Assembly (NCBI GenBank): GCA_964565715.1
Contig: CAZMGG010000037.1
Span: forward strand, 1 to 43,827
Direction: 5' to 3'
Length of the DNA stretch: 43,827 bases
Origin: CAZMGG01 sp964565715
GTDB taxonomy: Bacteria > Planctomycetota > UBA1135 > UBA2386
How positions within the stretch are numbered: position 1 is the stretch's first letter; each line of letters starts with the position of its first letter. This document shows, piece by piece, positions 1 to 7,116 of the stretch. The notes beneath the pieces were generated by a model. It did no database searches and had not been told where the DNA came from. It saw only the letters and a program-made list of their open reading frames with translations. The position numbers and the translations under genes were made by a program.

Positions 1-2
1 GC

Positions 3-557
3 GCCGACGAGGCCGAGCGCGACTGGACCGCCCGGCGCGCCTACTGCCGGGTCGTGGCGGATCGGGCCGACCGCCGAGCGGTGGCAGCGGACCTCGGGGT
101 CAGCCTCGAGGACCTCGACCAGCTGGTCGAGCGCGGCCGGGTGCTGCAGCGTCCGATCGCCGATCCGCGCCCGCAGCCGGCGCCGGAGCCGCGGCGCCGC
201 ATGGAGAGCATCCCGCGGCCGGCGCCGCGGACCAAGGGCCGGCGCGGTGACGGGCTGACCGGCACCGACGCGCTGATGCCGGCGATGCGCGCGGCCGCGC
301 CGCAACTGGCCGAGCAGGTGCGGCGCGACGGCTGCCTGGACATGCAGGCTGTGCTGGCCGATCCGGTGCGCGCGGCCGCGTACGCGACCCTGACCGCCGA
401 CGCTGCGATCGTGCAGAACGGCGACGGCTGGCCGGTGGTGCCGCATCGCCTGGTCACCCGGGCCGAGGAGCGACAGCAGTTGGTGCAGGCGCGCCGGGCC
501 GCCGAGCAGCGTGAGATGCTGCGGCCGCGTCTGAGCGACTGGAGTCAGAAGCCATGA
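3..557 (+). CDS. Hypothetical phage protein, 5' end outside window
   Basis: The reading frame is open from the first bases of the window to a TGA at 555-557, so the gene probably begins upstream; a GTG at 54 is the first possible internal start. The part seen has a short helix-turn-helix-like stretch (RRAVAADLGVSLEDLDQLV) near its N-terminus, a proline- and arginine-rich linker, and an alanine-rich helical C-terminal half. I recognise no family. A DNA-binding role is only a guess from the HTH-like stretch. Its stop overlaps the start of the next gene (ATGA at 554), so the two are translationally coupled. Confidence 0.6.
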   Translation, partial: ADEAERDWTARRAYCRVVADRADRRAVAADLGVSLEDLDQLVERGRVLQRPIADPRPQPAPEPRRRMESIPRPAPRTKGRRGDGLTGTDALMPAMRAAAPQLAEQVRRDGCLDMQAVLADPVRAAAYATLTADAAIVQNGDGWPVVPHRLVTRAEERQQLVQARRAAEQREMLRPRLSDWSQKP

Positions 558-859
558 CGCACCAGCTCGACCTGTTCGACCCGCACCGCCTGGCGCGCCG
601 CACCGACCCCGCCACGTCGCACGCTGCGGCGGAGCAGGCGGAGACGCTGACCCAGGACCATGAGCACCGCATCCTGATCTGCCTGCGCGAGGTTGGGAGC
701 CCGATGACTGCTGATCAGATCGCGGAGCGCACCGGCCTGCTGTCGGTGCAGGTGTCGCGCCGCATGGCAGCGCTGCGGGACGAGGTCAAGGTGGTGGTTG
801 CGGTCGGCGTCGGCAAGACGCGATCGGGCCGTATGGCGACGACGTGGGGGCTGGCATGA
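554..859 (+). CDS. Small winged-helix/HTH phage protein
   Basis: This is a 101-residue protein. The N-terminal motif RRTDPATSHAAAEQAE is common in small phage HTH proteins. Residues about 45-80 (SPMTADQIAERTGLLSVQVSRRMAAL) look like a winged helix-turn-helix of the kind that reads DNA, followed by a beta-rich wing. It overlaps the previous gene by four bases and its stop overlaps the next start (856), in the same operon as the Cas12m-like effector at 975. It could be a regulator of that operon, which is inference from position. No signal peptide or membrane segment is visible. Confidence 0.65.
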   Translation: MTHQLDLFDPHRLARRTDPATSHAAAEQAETLTQDHEHRILICLREVGSPMTADQIAERTGLLSVQVSRRMAALRDEVKVVVAVGVGKTRSGRMATTWGLA

Positions 860-978
860 AGCGCTACGAGCAGGCCCCGCGCCACTTCGCGCTCTGCGTC
901 GCGTCCTGGGCGATCTACCGCGCGTGCCCGTGGCCGGAGCGGTGGCGTGATGTGCTCTACGAGAGGAGGAACTGGTGA
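856..978 (+). CDS. 40-residue ORF coupled to the Cas12m-like gene
   Basis: A 40-codon frame starts at an ATG overlapping the previous stop and ends at TGA 976-978, which overlaps the GTG start (975) of the Cas12 effector. The product is rich in Trp, Arg and Tyr and ends in ERRNW. No family is recognised. Its four-base overlaps on both sides match the rest of this operon and argue that it is translated, but it may mainly serve to couple translation of the effector. Confidence 0.45.
   Translation: MKRYEQAPRHFALCVASWAIYRACPWPERWRDVLYERRNW
964..969 (+). promoter_or_regulatory. Shine-Dalgarno site of the Cas12m-like gene
   Basis: AGGAGG lies five bases before the GTG at 975, an ideal ribosome binding site. 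It fixes this GTG as the start of the effector rather than any later ATG. Confidence 0.8.
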
Positions 979-2813
979 GAGTCTACCGCTACGGACTTCT
1001 CGCGCCGACCGAGGGCGCATCCATCGTTGCCGAGCAGCTGCGGCTCGCGCACGCCTACCGGAACCAACTCACCGAGTTGGAGCGCGAGCGTCGCCAGCGC
1101 CAACGCGACTGCGAGAGGCGCTTCCCGGAGGCGAAGCAGGCAGCGGCAGCGCTTACCGCTGCACAGGCCAACCTCGACCGACTGCTGGCGGAGCGCAGGG
1201 CGCAGCGGTCGCGGTCCAGATCGCGGTCGGAGTCAGCGGAGTTGCGTGGCGCGATCAAGGCGGCGCGCGAGGACGTGAAGACGATGCGGAAGGCGTTGCG
1301 CGAGGTCCGCGCAGCGATGAAGCCGCATGTGCAGGCCGACGCCGACCAGGCCAACGAGTGGTTCCTGGAGCGGCGGCGGGCCATGCGAGGGGCCAGCGGC
1401 CTCCGGCACGGGACCTACATCCTGGTCGAGGACGCGGCGCAGCAGAGCGCGGCCGAGATCCCGCTGTGGGACGGCGACCAACCGCAGGACCCTCGATTCC
1501 TGCGCTGGACCGGGGAAGGACGGGTCGGCGTGCAGATCCAGGGCGGAATGGACCTGGACCAGCTCGGGGACCACACCTTCCTCCGGATCACGAAGGGAGC
1601 GATCGCGCCGAATGCAGAGCCAGGATCACGGCGGAGCAGGCTGCGGCGCCGCATGGTGCTGTGGCTGCGTGTCGGCTCGACCGAAGATCGCGCGCCGGTG
1701 TGGGCGTGCTGGCCGATGCTGATGCACCGCCCGATCCCGAACGGCAGCCGCATCAAGCGCGCGGTCGTGCAGCGCCGGCTGATCGGCCCGCGCGAGGAAT
1801 GGTCCGTGCTCCTGACGTGCGAGACACCGGAGGCGGCGCGGGCGTGCGGCGGCGGGTCGGTCGGCGTCGATCTCGGGTGGCGCCAGATGCCAGGGGGATT
1901 GCTGCGGGTGGCGATGCTGGAGGGGTCTGACGGCCACCGCGAGGAGATCACGCTGCCGCCCGAGGTGTTGGCGGGCCTGCTCGTGCCCGAAGGCCTGAGG
2001 AGCACGCGGGACCAGAACTTCGAGGCGGTGCGCGGGCACGCCGGTAGGCCGGCCAACGATGAGCGTCCGGCGTTGCCGCCATGCGGGCTGGTGAAGTGGC
2101 TCGCCGAGAACGAACATCCGGACTGGCTCCGCGAGGCGACGGCGACGTTGGCGCAGTGGCGATCGCAGAGCCGCCTCGCGGCGCTGGTGCTGCGATGGCG
2201 CGAGAACCGCTTCGACGGCGACCAAGCGACGTTCGAGGAACTGGAGGCCTGGCGGAAACAGGACCGCCACCTGTGGCTGTGGGAGACGAGCCAGCGGGAA
2301 GGCGCGCAGCGGGCGCGCCGCGAGTTCTACCGGATCACGGCGGCGCGGCTGGCGCGGCGCTACGAGCGAGTGGTGCTGGAGAAGTTCGACCTGCGCGTGA
2401 TCGCGCGGCGCAGCGGCGAAGCGGCCGAGAACGAGGTTGCGCGCAAGAACCGCGTGCTGGCGTCCGTGAGCCAGTTCCGCCAGTGCCTCGTCGATGCGTT
2501 CCGCTCGCGTGGCGGCGAGGTCCTGACGGTGCCGGCAGAGGGGACCACGATCGTGTGTGCGACGTGCGGCGAGACGGCGAAGTTCGACGCGGCAGCGCAG
2601 ATCGTTGGGGCGTGTCCGAACGGCCACGTCTGGGACCAGGACCTGAATGCGGCGCGGAACATCCTGGCCCGCGGCGAGCAGTCTGGTGATGAGCGCGCGG
2701 CCGGGACCGCTCGAACTCCTGACGCGCCAACGGAAAGCAGGCGCGAACGGGTGGCGCGGCTGCGCAAGGAGAAGCTGGCCCGGATGAACCGCTCGCAAGG
2801 TGGTGCTGAATGA
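975..2813 (+). CDS. cas12m: Cas12m-like (type V-M / V-U1) CRISPR effector
   Basis: This 612-residue protein is a single-protein, crRNA-guided DNA-binding effector. What is seen: an N-terminal recognition part with a long charged coiled coil (about 18-130); a WED-like beta region (about 145-290); RuvC-I GVDLGWR with D299; a helical insert (about 370-460); RuvC-II VVLEKFD with E469; a zinc ribbon C528-x2-C531 with C547-x3-H551; and RuvC-III DQDLNAARNI with D556. A basic tail covers 576-612. The length, the N-terminal helix pattern QLRLAHAYRNQL, the LGWR motif and the order of blocks match Cas12m (C2c4) as I remember the Mycolicibacterium protein. That protein is known to bind DNA and silence without cutting. 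Here the RuvC acidic triad looks complete, so nuclease activity is possible. A CRISPR array begins 29 bases downstream. No cas1 or cas2 is nearby. It could instead belong to another miniature phage Cas12 subtype; TnpB is unlikely because of the array and the size. Confidence 0.88.
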   Translation: MRVYRYGLLAPTEGASIVAEQLRLAHAYRNQLTELERERRQRQRDCERRFPEAKQAAAALTAAQANLDRLLAERRAQRSRSRSRSESAELRGAIKAAREDVKTMRKALREVRAAMKPHVQADADQANEWFLERRRAMRGASGLRHGTYILVEDAAQQSAAEIPLWDGDQPQDPRFLRWTGEGRVGVQIQGGMDLDQLGDHTFLRITKGAIAPNAEPGSRRSRLRRRMVLWLRVGSTEDRAPVWACWPMLMHRPIPNGSRIKRAVVQRRLIGPREEWSVLLTCETPEAARACGGGSVGVDLGWRQMPGGLLRVAMLEGSDGHREEITLPPEVLAGLLVPEGLRSTRDQNFEAVRGHAGRPANDERPALPPCGLVKWLAENEHPDWLREATATLAQWRSQSRLAALVLRWRENRFDGDQATFEELEAWRKQDRHLWLWETSQREGAQRARREFYRITAARLARRYERVVLEKFDLRVIARRSGEAAENEVARKNRVLASVSQFRQCLVDAFRSRGGEVLTVPAEGTTIVCATCGETAKFDAAAQIVGACPNGHVWDQDLNAARNILARGEQSGDERAAGTARTPDAPTESRRERVARLRKEKLARMNRSQGGAE

Positions 2814-2842
2814 TCGGTGCCATGGGCGGGTGGTGGCGGGCT

Positions 2843-3586
2843 GTGTCAGAGCCAGCGCAGGGGCTTCGTGCCTGCGACTCGTCGGCGCCGGCCATCGCGC
2901 GCGCGAGAGTGTCGACGTGTCAGAGCCAGCGCAGGGGCTTCGTGCCTGCGACTGGTGCGCCGTCGCTCCCGTCGCCGGCAGCAGGGGCAACGTGTCAGAG
3001 CCAGCGCAGGGGCTTCGTGCCTGCGACCTGGCCGGCGGTGCGCGCGGTGCTCGGCACGGGCGGCGCCGGTGTCAGAGCCAGCGCAGGGGCTTCGTGCCTG
3101 CGACGGCACGCGCCAACTCAACACCGAGTTCCCACAGCATGTGTCAGAGCCAGCGCAGCGGCTTGGTTGCTGCGACGCCGTGAAGGTGCAGGGGCCGCAG
3201 CAACTCAACGTGTCAGAGCCAGCGCAGCGGCTTGGTTGCTGCGACCCGCGGTTGCGGAACGTGTCAGACCCAGCGCAGCGGGTTCGTTGCTGCGACATGT
3301 CTTCACCGAGGGCGGCATCTGGACTCGACGCCAAAGCCCAGCGCAGCGGGTTCGTTGCTGCGACCCCACCCGGCGGGTCGCGTCCTGTATGGCGTCGTCG
3401 AGGATCAGAGCGAGCGCAGCCGCTGCATCGCTGCGACCAAGGCGCATGTCCAGCCAAGATCAAGCAGTGCAGGAGGGATCAGAGCGAGCGCAGCCGCTTC
3501 ATCGCTGCGACCCCTTGGGGGCCATCGCACAGCTCCGGCTCAAGATCGACCAGCAGAGGGAGCGCAGGCCCTTCGTGCCCTGCGAC
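2843..3586 (+). CRISPR. CRISPR array 1, 11 repeats of five covarying classes
   Basis: The repeats are 36 bases long and begin at 2843, 2917, 2992, 3069 (class A, identical), 3141, 3210 (B), 3261 (C), 3329 (C with a decayed 5' end), 3402, 3476 (D) and 3551 (E, one extra base before its last eight). Spacers are 38, 39, 41, 36, 33, 15, 32, 37, 38 and 39 bases. All repeats share AGCGCAG at positions 12-18 and CTGCGAC at their 3' end. Bases 8-11 and 20-23 differ between classes but stay complementary, as do 19 and 29. The array starts 29 bases after the Cas12m-like stop, on the same strand, so it is probably co-transcribed with it. Identical repeats at the effector side and decayed ones at the far side agree with transcription on the plus strand. 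Confidence 0.95.
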
Positions 3587-3618
3587 AGCGCCGGATGCCA
3601 CGGAGAGTGAGTAACCCC

Positions 3619-3831
3619 ATGACCCTTGCATTGAAGAATTGCCTGATGTGTGAGAAGCCGTTCCGCGGCTCCACCGGCCGCCGCTACTGCTCGGACGCGT
3701 GCCGCGCCAAGCGCGCAGGAGCGAACGTTCTCCAGCAGCACGAGGCGCCGATGTCGCCGGCCCAGGTCGATGCGTTCCTGGACGCGGCGGTGCGGCGCGA
3801 GCACGCGATGCCGTGGGAGCGTGCCAAGTGA
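3619..3831 (+). CDS. Small zinc-finger protein
   Basis: This 70-residue protein starts at an ATG 32 bases after the last repeat of array 1, with GGAGAG 12-17 bases upstream as a weak ribosome site. It has a Cys4 motif, CLMC near residue 8 and CSDAC near residue 24, typical of small phage zinc-binding proteins. The rest is helical (SPAQVDAFLDAAVRREH). Its stop overlaps the GTG start of the RusA-like gene. A nucleic-acid-binding role is likely from the fold; nothing ties it to CRISPR beyond position. Confidence 0.65.
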   Translation: MTLALKNCLMCEKPFRGSTGRRYCSDACRAKRAGANVLQQHEAPMSPAQVDAFLDAAVRREHAMPWERAK

Positions 3832-4232
3832 GCCAGATCACGTTCAGCGTTGCCATCCCGTGGCCACCGAAGATCCTGAGCCCGAACGCACGCCCGCACT
3901 GGGCGGCGCTGGCCAAGGCGAAGAAGGACTACCGCTACATCTGCTACGTGGAGGCGAGGGCGACGCACCCCGAGGAGCGCGGGTCGCTGCGCTCGGCAGC
4001 TCTACGCGGCTGCCTCATCCGTTGCAGGTTGGTGATCTCGCCGCCGAACCGGCACCGCCGAGACGAGGACAACCTGACGGCATCGCTCAAGGCTGGGTTC
4101 GACGGAATCGCCGACGCGATCGGCGTGGACGATTCGCGGCTCCGCTGGGACCGCCCGGTGTGGGGTGACGTGGTGCGTGGTGGTCGAATCGTGGTGGAGA
4201 TGACTGCGGAGGAGCAGGAGGCAACGGCATGA
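3828..4232 (+). CDS. rusA: RusA-like Holliday junction resolvase
   Basis: The 134-residue product is the usual size for RusA, a dimeric endonuclease that cuts four-way DNA junctions in phage recombination and packaging. Visible hallmarks are the N-terminal beta strand with PWPPKILSPNARPHW (about 11-25), the acidic pair in RRDEDNL (D79 and D81), and KAGFDGIADAIGVDD ending in the third acidic site (D101/D102). The GTG at 3828 overlaps the upstream stop and gives the family N-terminus; earlier in-frame starts lie inside the zinc-finger gene. It fits with the YqaJ and RecT-like proteins further on. Confidence 0.88.
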   Translation: MSQITFSVAIPWPPKILSPNARPHWAALAKAKKDYRYICYVEARATHPEERGSLRSAALRGCLIRCRLVISPPNRHRRDEDNLTASLKAGFDGIADAIGVDDSRLRWDRPVWGDVVRGGRIVVEMTAEEQEATA

Positions 4233-4660
4233 CGAAGCATCAGACGGGTGCCAAGAACCCAGCCTGGAAGGGCGGTCGAATCATTGCCTCGAACGGCTAC
4301 GTGCTGATTCGCGTTGGTGTGGACCACCACCTAGCGGACGTGCGTGGCTATGCGTACGAGCACAGGCTTGTTGCGGAGCAAGCAATCGGTCGCCGGCTGC
4401 GTCCCGGCGAGCAGGTGCACCACATCGACCACAACAAGGCGAACAACGCACCGGATAACATCGAGGTTGTCGCGTCTGTTGCCGAGCATCGATTCCGGCA
4501 CCGAACGGCTGGCAGCACGCTGCGCAATCCGTCGGAATCCAACCCATCGGTTCCCTGCGCATGCGGATGCGGTGAGTGTATTACCACCTTCGATCGGTTC
4601 GGACGGCGTCGCCGGTTCGTGAGTGGACACAACCTGCGAGTCTCGGAGGTTCGGTCATGA
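4229..4660 (+). CDS. HNH endonuclease
   Basis: This 143-residue nuclease has the HNH core VHHIDHNKANNAPDNI (H64, H65, D67, N77) preceded by the YEHRLVAE helix, as in phage HNH homing-type endonucleases with an N-terminal NUMOD-like strand region. The C-terminal part has a CACGCGEC zinc-ribbon-like knuckle, possibly a DNA-recognition module. It starts inside the stop of rusA (ATGA). Such free-standing enzymes often move between phages, so it may be a mobile intruder in the operon, though its base composition matches its neighbours. Confidence 0.85.
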   Translation: MTKHQTGAKNPAWKGGRIIASNGYVLIRVGVDHHLADVRGYAYEHRLVAEQAIGRRLRPGEQVHHIDHNKANNAPDNIEVVASVAEHRFRHRTAGSTLRNPSESNPSVPCACGCGECITTFDRFGRRRRFVSGHNLRVSEVRS

Positions 4661-4917
4661 ATCGGCCTCCGCTGGAGAAGCGGCAGCGTGCCGATGGGAT
4701 GATCTTCGTCTGGCGCGGCAGCCAGCCGGTAGGGATGAATCGCGGCCGCGGCTGGATGGTTTGGCGGCCCGGGGCGCAGGACAACGCCCGCCACAGGAGC
4801 CAGCGGCTGCACGTCGCCGGGGGCGCCTGGCTGCGCGCGACGCCACGCGAGGCCGCGGAGTTCGAGGCGCTGCCGCTGTTGCAGGAGCGCCAGGAGAGCA
4901 AGGGGGACATCCAATGA
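4657..4917 (+). CDS. Hypothetical protein, 86 residues
   Basis: The start is the ATG at 4657, which overlaps the HNH stop and has GGAGGT at 4645-4650 in front. The product is basic and Trp-rich with a beta-strand pattern (GMIFVWRGSQPVGMNRGRGW) and an acidic C-terminus. No family is recognised. It is coupled to the methyltransferase behind it by an ATGA overlap. Confidence 0.6.
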   Translation: MNRPPLEKRQRADGMIFVWRGSQPVGMNRGRGWMVWRPGAQDNARHRSQRLHVAGGAWLRATPREAAEFEALPLLQERQESKGDIQ

Positions 4918-6383
4918 CGCTGCGTGCCATTGATCTGTTCGCGGGAGGCGGCGGCTGGTCCCTCGGCTGGCAGCAGGCCACCGGCGCCTCGCCGGTCGCG
5001 GCCGTGAACCACTGCGCGCACGCGATCCGGCTTCACGCGCTGAACCATCCGGAGACGAGGCACTTCCATGAGTCGGTGCAGGCCGTCGACCCGATCGCGG
5101 CTGCCGGCGGGCGGCGCGTGGATTGGCTGCACCTGTCGCCAGACTGCACCCACTTCTCGCGCGCGAAGGGCGGGAAGCCTCGAGAGCAGGGCATCCGCGG
5201 GCTCGCCTGGTGCGGAGTCGACTGGGCCGAGAAGACCCGGCCGCGCATCCTGAGCCTCGAGAACGTGCCGGAGTTCGAGACGTGGGGGCCGCTGCTCGAG
5301 GACGGTCGGCCCGATCCCGCCCGCGCCGGCGAGACGTTCCGGCAGTTCGTCGAGGAACTGCACTGGCTCGGCTACCGAGCGGAGTGGCGTGTGCTGTGCG
5401 CCGCCGACTTCGGCGCGCCGACAATCCGGCGCCGGTTGTTCCTGATCGCGCGGCGAGACGGCCAGCCGATCCGGTGGCCGGAGCCGACGCACGGGCTGGG
5501 CCGGGCGCTGCCGTGGCGCACCGCGGCCGAGTGCATCGACTGGAGCATCCCGTGTCCGTCCATCTTCGGGCGGAAGCGCCCGCTGGCGGCGGCGACGTGT
5601 CGGCGGATCGCGGCCGGTGTCGTGCGCTACGTGTTGCAGGGCCGGCCGTTCATCGTCTGCCTGACGCATGGAGGGCGCACAGAGTCGGCCGACGACCCGC
5701 TGCGAACGATCACGACGTGCAACGGGGGCGAGCGGGCGCTGGTTGCGCCGAGCTTCTCCGCGCTCCGGGGAACCTCGCCGGCGCATCTGCACGGTGATTC
5801 CGCCGCTGCACCGCTGCGCACCGTCTCCGCTGGGGGCCAGCACCACGCCCTGGTGGGCGCATTCCTCGCCAAGCACTACGGTGGCATGGTTGGCAGCGAC
5901 ATGCGCGTGCCCGTCGGCACCGTCACGGGCACGGACCACCACAGCCTCGTGGCGGGATCCCTCGTGCAAGTGGGCTACGGTGAACGCGACGGCCAGTCGC
6001 CTCGTGCGCTCGATCTGCAGCGCCCACTGGGAACCATCGTGGCAGGCGGCAGCAAGCACGCTCTCGTTGCCAGCTTCCTGGTCCAGTACTACAGCCAGGG
6101 TCGGACCAGCAGCCGCGCTGATGCTCCGCTGCCGGCGGTGGTGACGAAGGCGCGCCACGGGTTGGTCACGGTCGAGATCGACGGCGCCACCTACGTGCTA
6201 GCCGACATCGGCCTGCGCATGCTGCAGCCGCGCGAGCTGGCCCGCGCCCAGGGGTTCCCCGACAGCTACGTGCTCGAGGGGAGCAAGGCCCAACAGATCG
6301 CGCGCATCGGCAACAGCGTTGTCCCGCAGATCGCTGCGGCGATCGTGCGGGCGAACCTCGAGCAGGAGGCGGCAGTCGCATGA
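4914..6383 (+). CDS. C5-cytosine DNA methyltransferase
   Basis: The 489-residue enzyme transfers a methyl group from SAM to cytosine C5, most likely to protect phage DNA. Motif I is DLFAGGGGWS (7-16), motif IV carries the catalytic Cys as SPDCTHFS (C78; the Pro before Cys is Asp, as in many phage enzymes), motif VI is ENV (116-118), motif VIII is TIRRRLFLIA, and the C-terminal motif is ARIGNSVVPQIAA. Between about 240 and 430 sit four repeated blocks of the form T-V/I-x-G-G-x-x-H-A-L-V that probably make up the target-recognition region. No partner restriction enzyme is visible, so it is an orphan; the HNH gene two positions upstream is not an obvious partner. Confidence 0.9.
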   Translation: MTLRAIDLFAGGGGWSLGWQQATGASPVAAVNHCAHAIRLHALNHPETRHFHESVQAVDPIAAAGGRRVDWLHLSPDCTHFSRAKGGKPREQGIRGLAWCGVDWAEKTRPRILSLENVPEFETWGPLLEDGRPDPARAGETFRQFVEELHWLGYRAEWRVLCAADFGAPTIRRRLFLIARRDGQPIRWPEPTHGLGRALPWRTAAECIDWSIPCPSIFGRKRPLAAATCRRIAAGVVRYVLQGRPFIVCLTHGGRTESADDPLRTITTCNGGERALVAPSFSALRGTSPAHLHGDSAAAPLRTVSAGGQHHALVGAFLAKHYGGMVGSDMRVPVGTVTGTDHHSLVAGSLVQVGYGERDGQSPRALDLQRPLGTIVAGGSKHALVASFLVQYYSQGRTSSRADAPLPAVVTKARHGLVTVEIDGATYVLADIGLRMLQPRELARAQGFPDSYVLEGSKAQQIARIGNSVVPQIAAAIVRANLEQEAAVA

Positions 6384-6637
6384 GCACTTGCCCGTGCTGC
6401 TTCGGGGACATCGTCAGCGGTCGCTGCCAGCGCTGCGGGGTGGCCATCGGCAACGCCAAGCCCATCGGCGGGAAGCGGAGGCGCCCATCGGGGGGAAGTG
6501 GAGGCGCGACACGGGACCGGACGATCGCATCGCCAGGGGCGGAGTCGATCGGCAGGAGCCAGCGATCCGTGGAATCGCTGGACATGGAGGATGCGATGCA
6601 ACCCAGAGACGACGAGGAGGACGCACACCCATGGTGA
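6380..6637 (+). CDS. Small zinc-ribbon protein
   Basis: This 85-residue protein begins CPCCFGDIVSGRCQRCG, a clear Cys4 zinc ribbon (residues 4-19), followed by a Gly/Arg/Ser-rich flexible region and an acidic end. It is coupled to the methyltransferase by an ATGA overlap. Its function is unknown; nucleic-acid binding is the usual role of such ribbons. Confidence 0.6.
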   Translation: MSTCPCCFGDIVSGRCQRCGVAIGNAKPIGGKRRRPSGGSGGATRDRTIASPGAESIGRSQRSVESLDMEDAMQPRDDEEDAHPW

Positions 6638-6708
6638 TCCCGCGCCGCCCGACCATCGGCGACTACCAGCGCGACCTGGAACGCCACGCCCAGCCGGCGC
6701 GGCTGACC

Positions 6709-6951
6709 CTACCCCTGGGCCCGGCGCCTGGACTCGGTGCACGCCGCGGCGACGCGGGCGACCGGCACGCCGAGGGCCTTGGCGAGTCCGTGCAGGGTGC
6801 CCGCGTGCGGCCGGTCGACCCGGCCAGCCCGGAGATCCTGGAGCGTCCTGCGTCCCATCCCCGCGGACTCGGCGATCGCTCCCATGCCGGCCCCACCACC
6901 GGCGGACAGGAGCAGGTCATCGAGGGTTTCGGCGGATCGTCTGGAGGCCAT
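6709..6951 (-). CDS. XRE-family (Cro/CI-type) HTH repressor
   Basis: This is an 80-residue protein, one of only two minus-strand genes in the window. Residues 22-60 form a classic five-helix HTH (MGAIAESAGMGRRTLQDLR then TLHGLAKALGVPV). It has no peptidase or dimerisation domain, so it is closer to Cro or a short Rep protein than to a full CI. It faces away from the gene at 7117, and the space between holds a nested inverted repeat (6975-7010) that could be its operator. This suggests regulated, perhaps temperate, gene control, but no integrase is visible. Confidence 0.75.
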   Translation of the reverse strand: MASRRSAETLDDLLLSAGGGAGMGAIAESAGMGRRTLQDLRAGRVDRPHAGTLHGLAKALGVPVARVAAACTESRRRAQG

Positions 6952-6974
6952 GCTCCTGGCCTTGTAGCCGGGTC

Positions 6975-7010
6975 GGCAGAAAGTGGCAAGATTCCCCTTG
7001 CGTTTCTGCC
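6975..7010. promoter_or_regulatory. Nested inverted repeat, likely operator
   Basis: The outer arms are GGCAGAAA (6975-6982) and TTTCTGCC (7003-7010), a perfect 8-base dyad. Inside lie GCAAG (6986-6990) and CTTGC (6997-7001). The site sits between the divergent repressor (starts 6951, minus) and the gene at 7117 (plus), where an XRE repressor would be expected to bind. It could also fold as an RNA hairpin in the leader. Confidence 0.55.
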
Positions 7011-7026
7011 CATTCCTGCCGATACT
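6999..7026 (+). promoter_or_regulatory. Possible sigma-70-type promoter
   Basis: TTGCGT (6999-7004) and GATACT (7021-7026) are spaced 16 bases apart and overlap the right half of the dyad at 6975-7010. The hexamers match the consensus only in part, so this is tentative. It would drive the operon starting at 7117. Confidence 0.3.
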
Positions 7027-7116
7027 CCCTCCGTCAAGCAAGAGCCCCCAGCCGGCGCGCACAACGACCAAGAAGCACGCGCCGACCGGGGGAGCCAGAC
7101 CCGAAAGGATCCGACG

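Noticed and set aside
975..2813. Transposon TnpB instead of a Cas12 effector
   Set aside because: The length of 612 residues, the long N-terminal recognition part and a repeat-spacer array next to the gene fit a CRISPR effector; no transposon ends or TnpA are visible.
2800..3610. Several long plus and minus open frames across array 1
   Set aside because: They are made of translated repeats and spacers (recurring SEPAQGLRACD-like units) and have no coding character.
6631..7116. Plus-strand frame open from ATG 6631 into the gene at 7117
   Set aside because: After about 30 plausible residues it runs antisense to the convincing XRE repressor and across the operator region; the ATG at 7117 has its own ribosome site.
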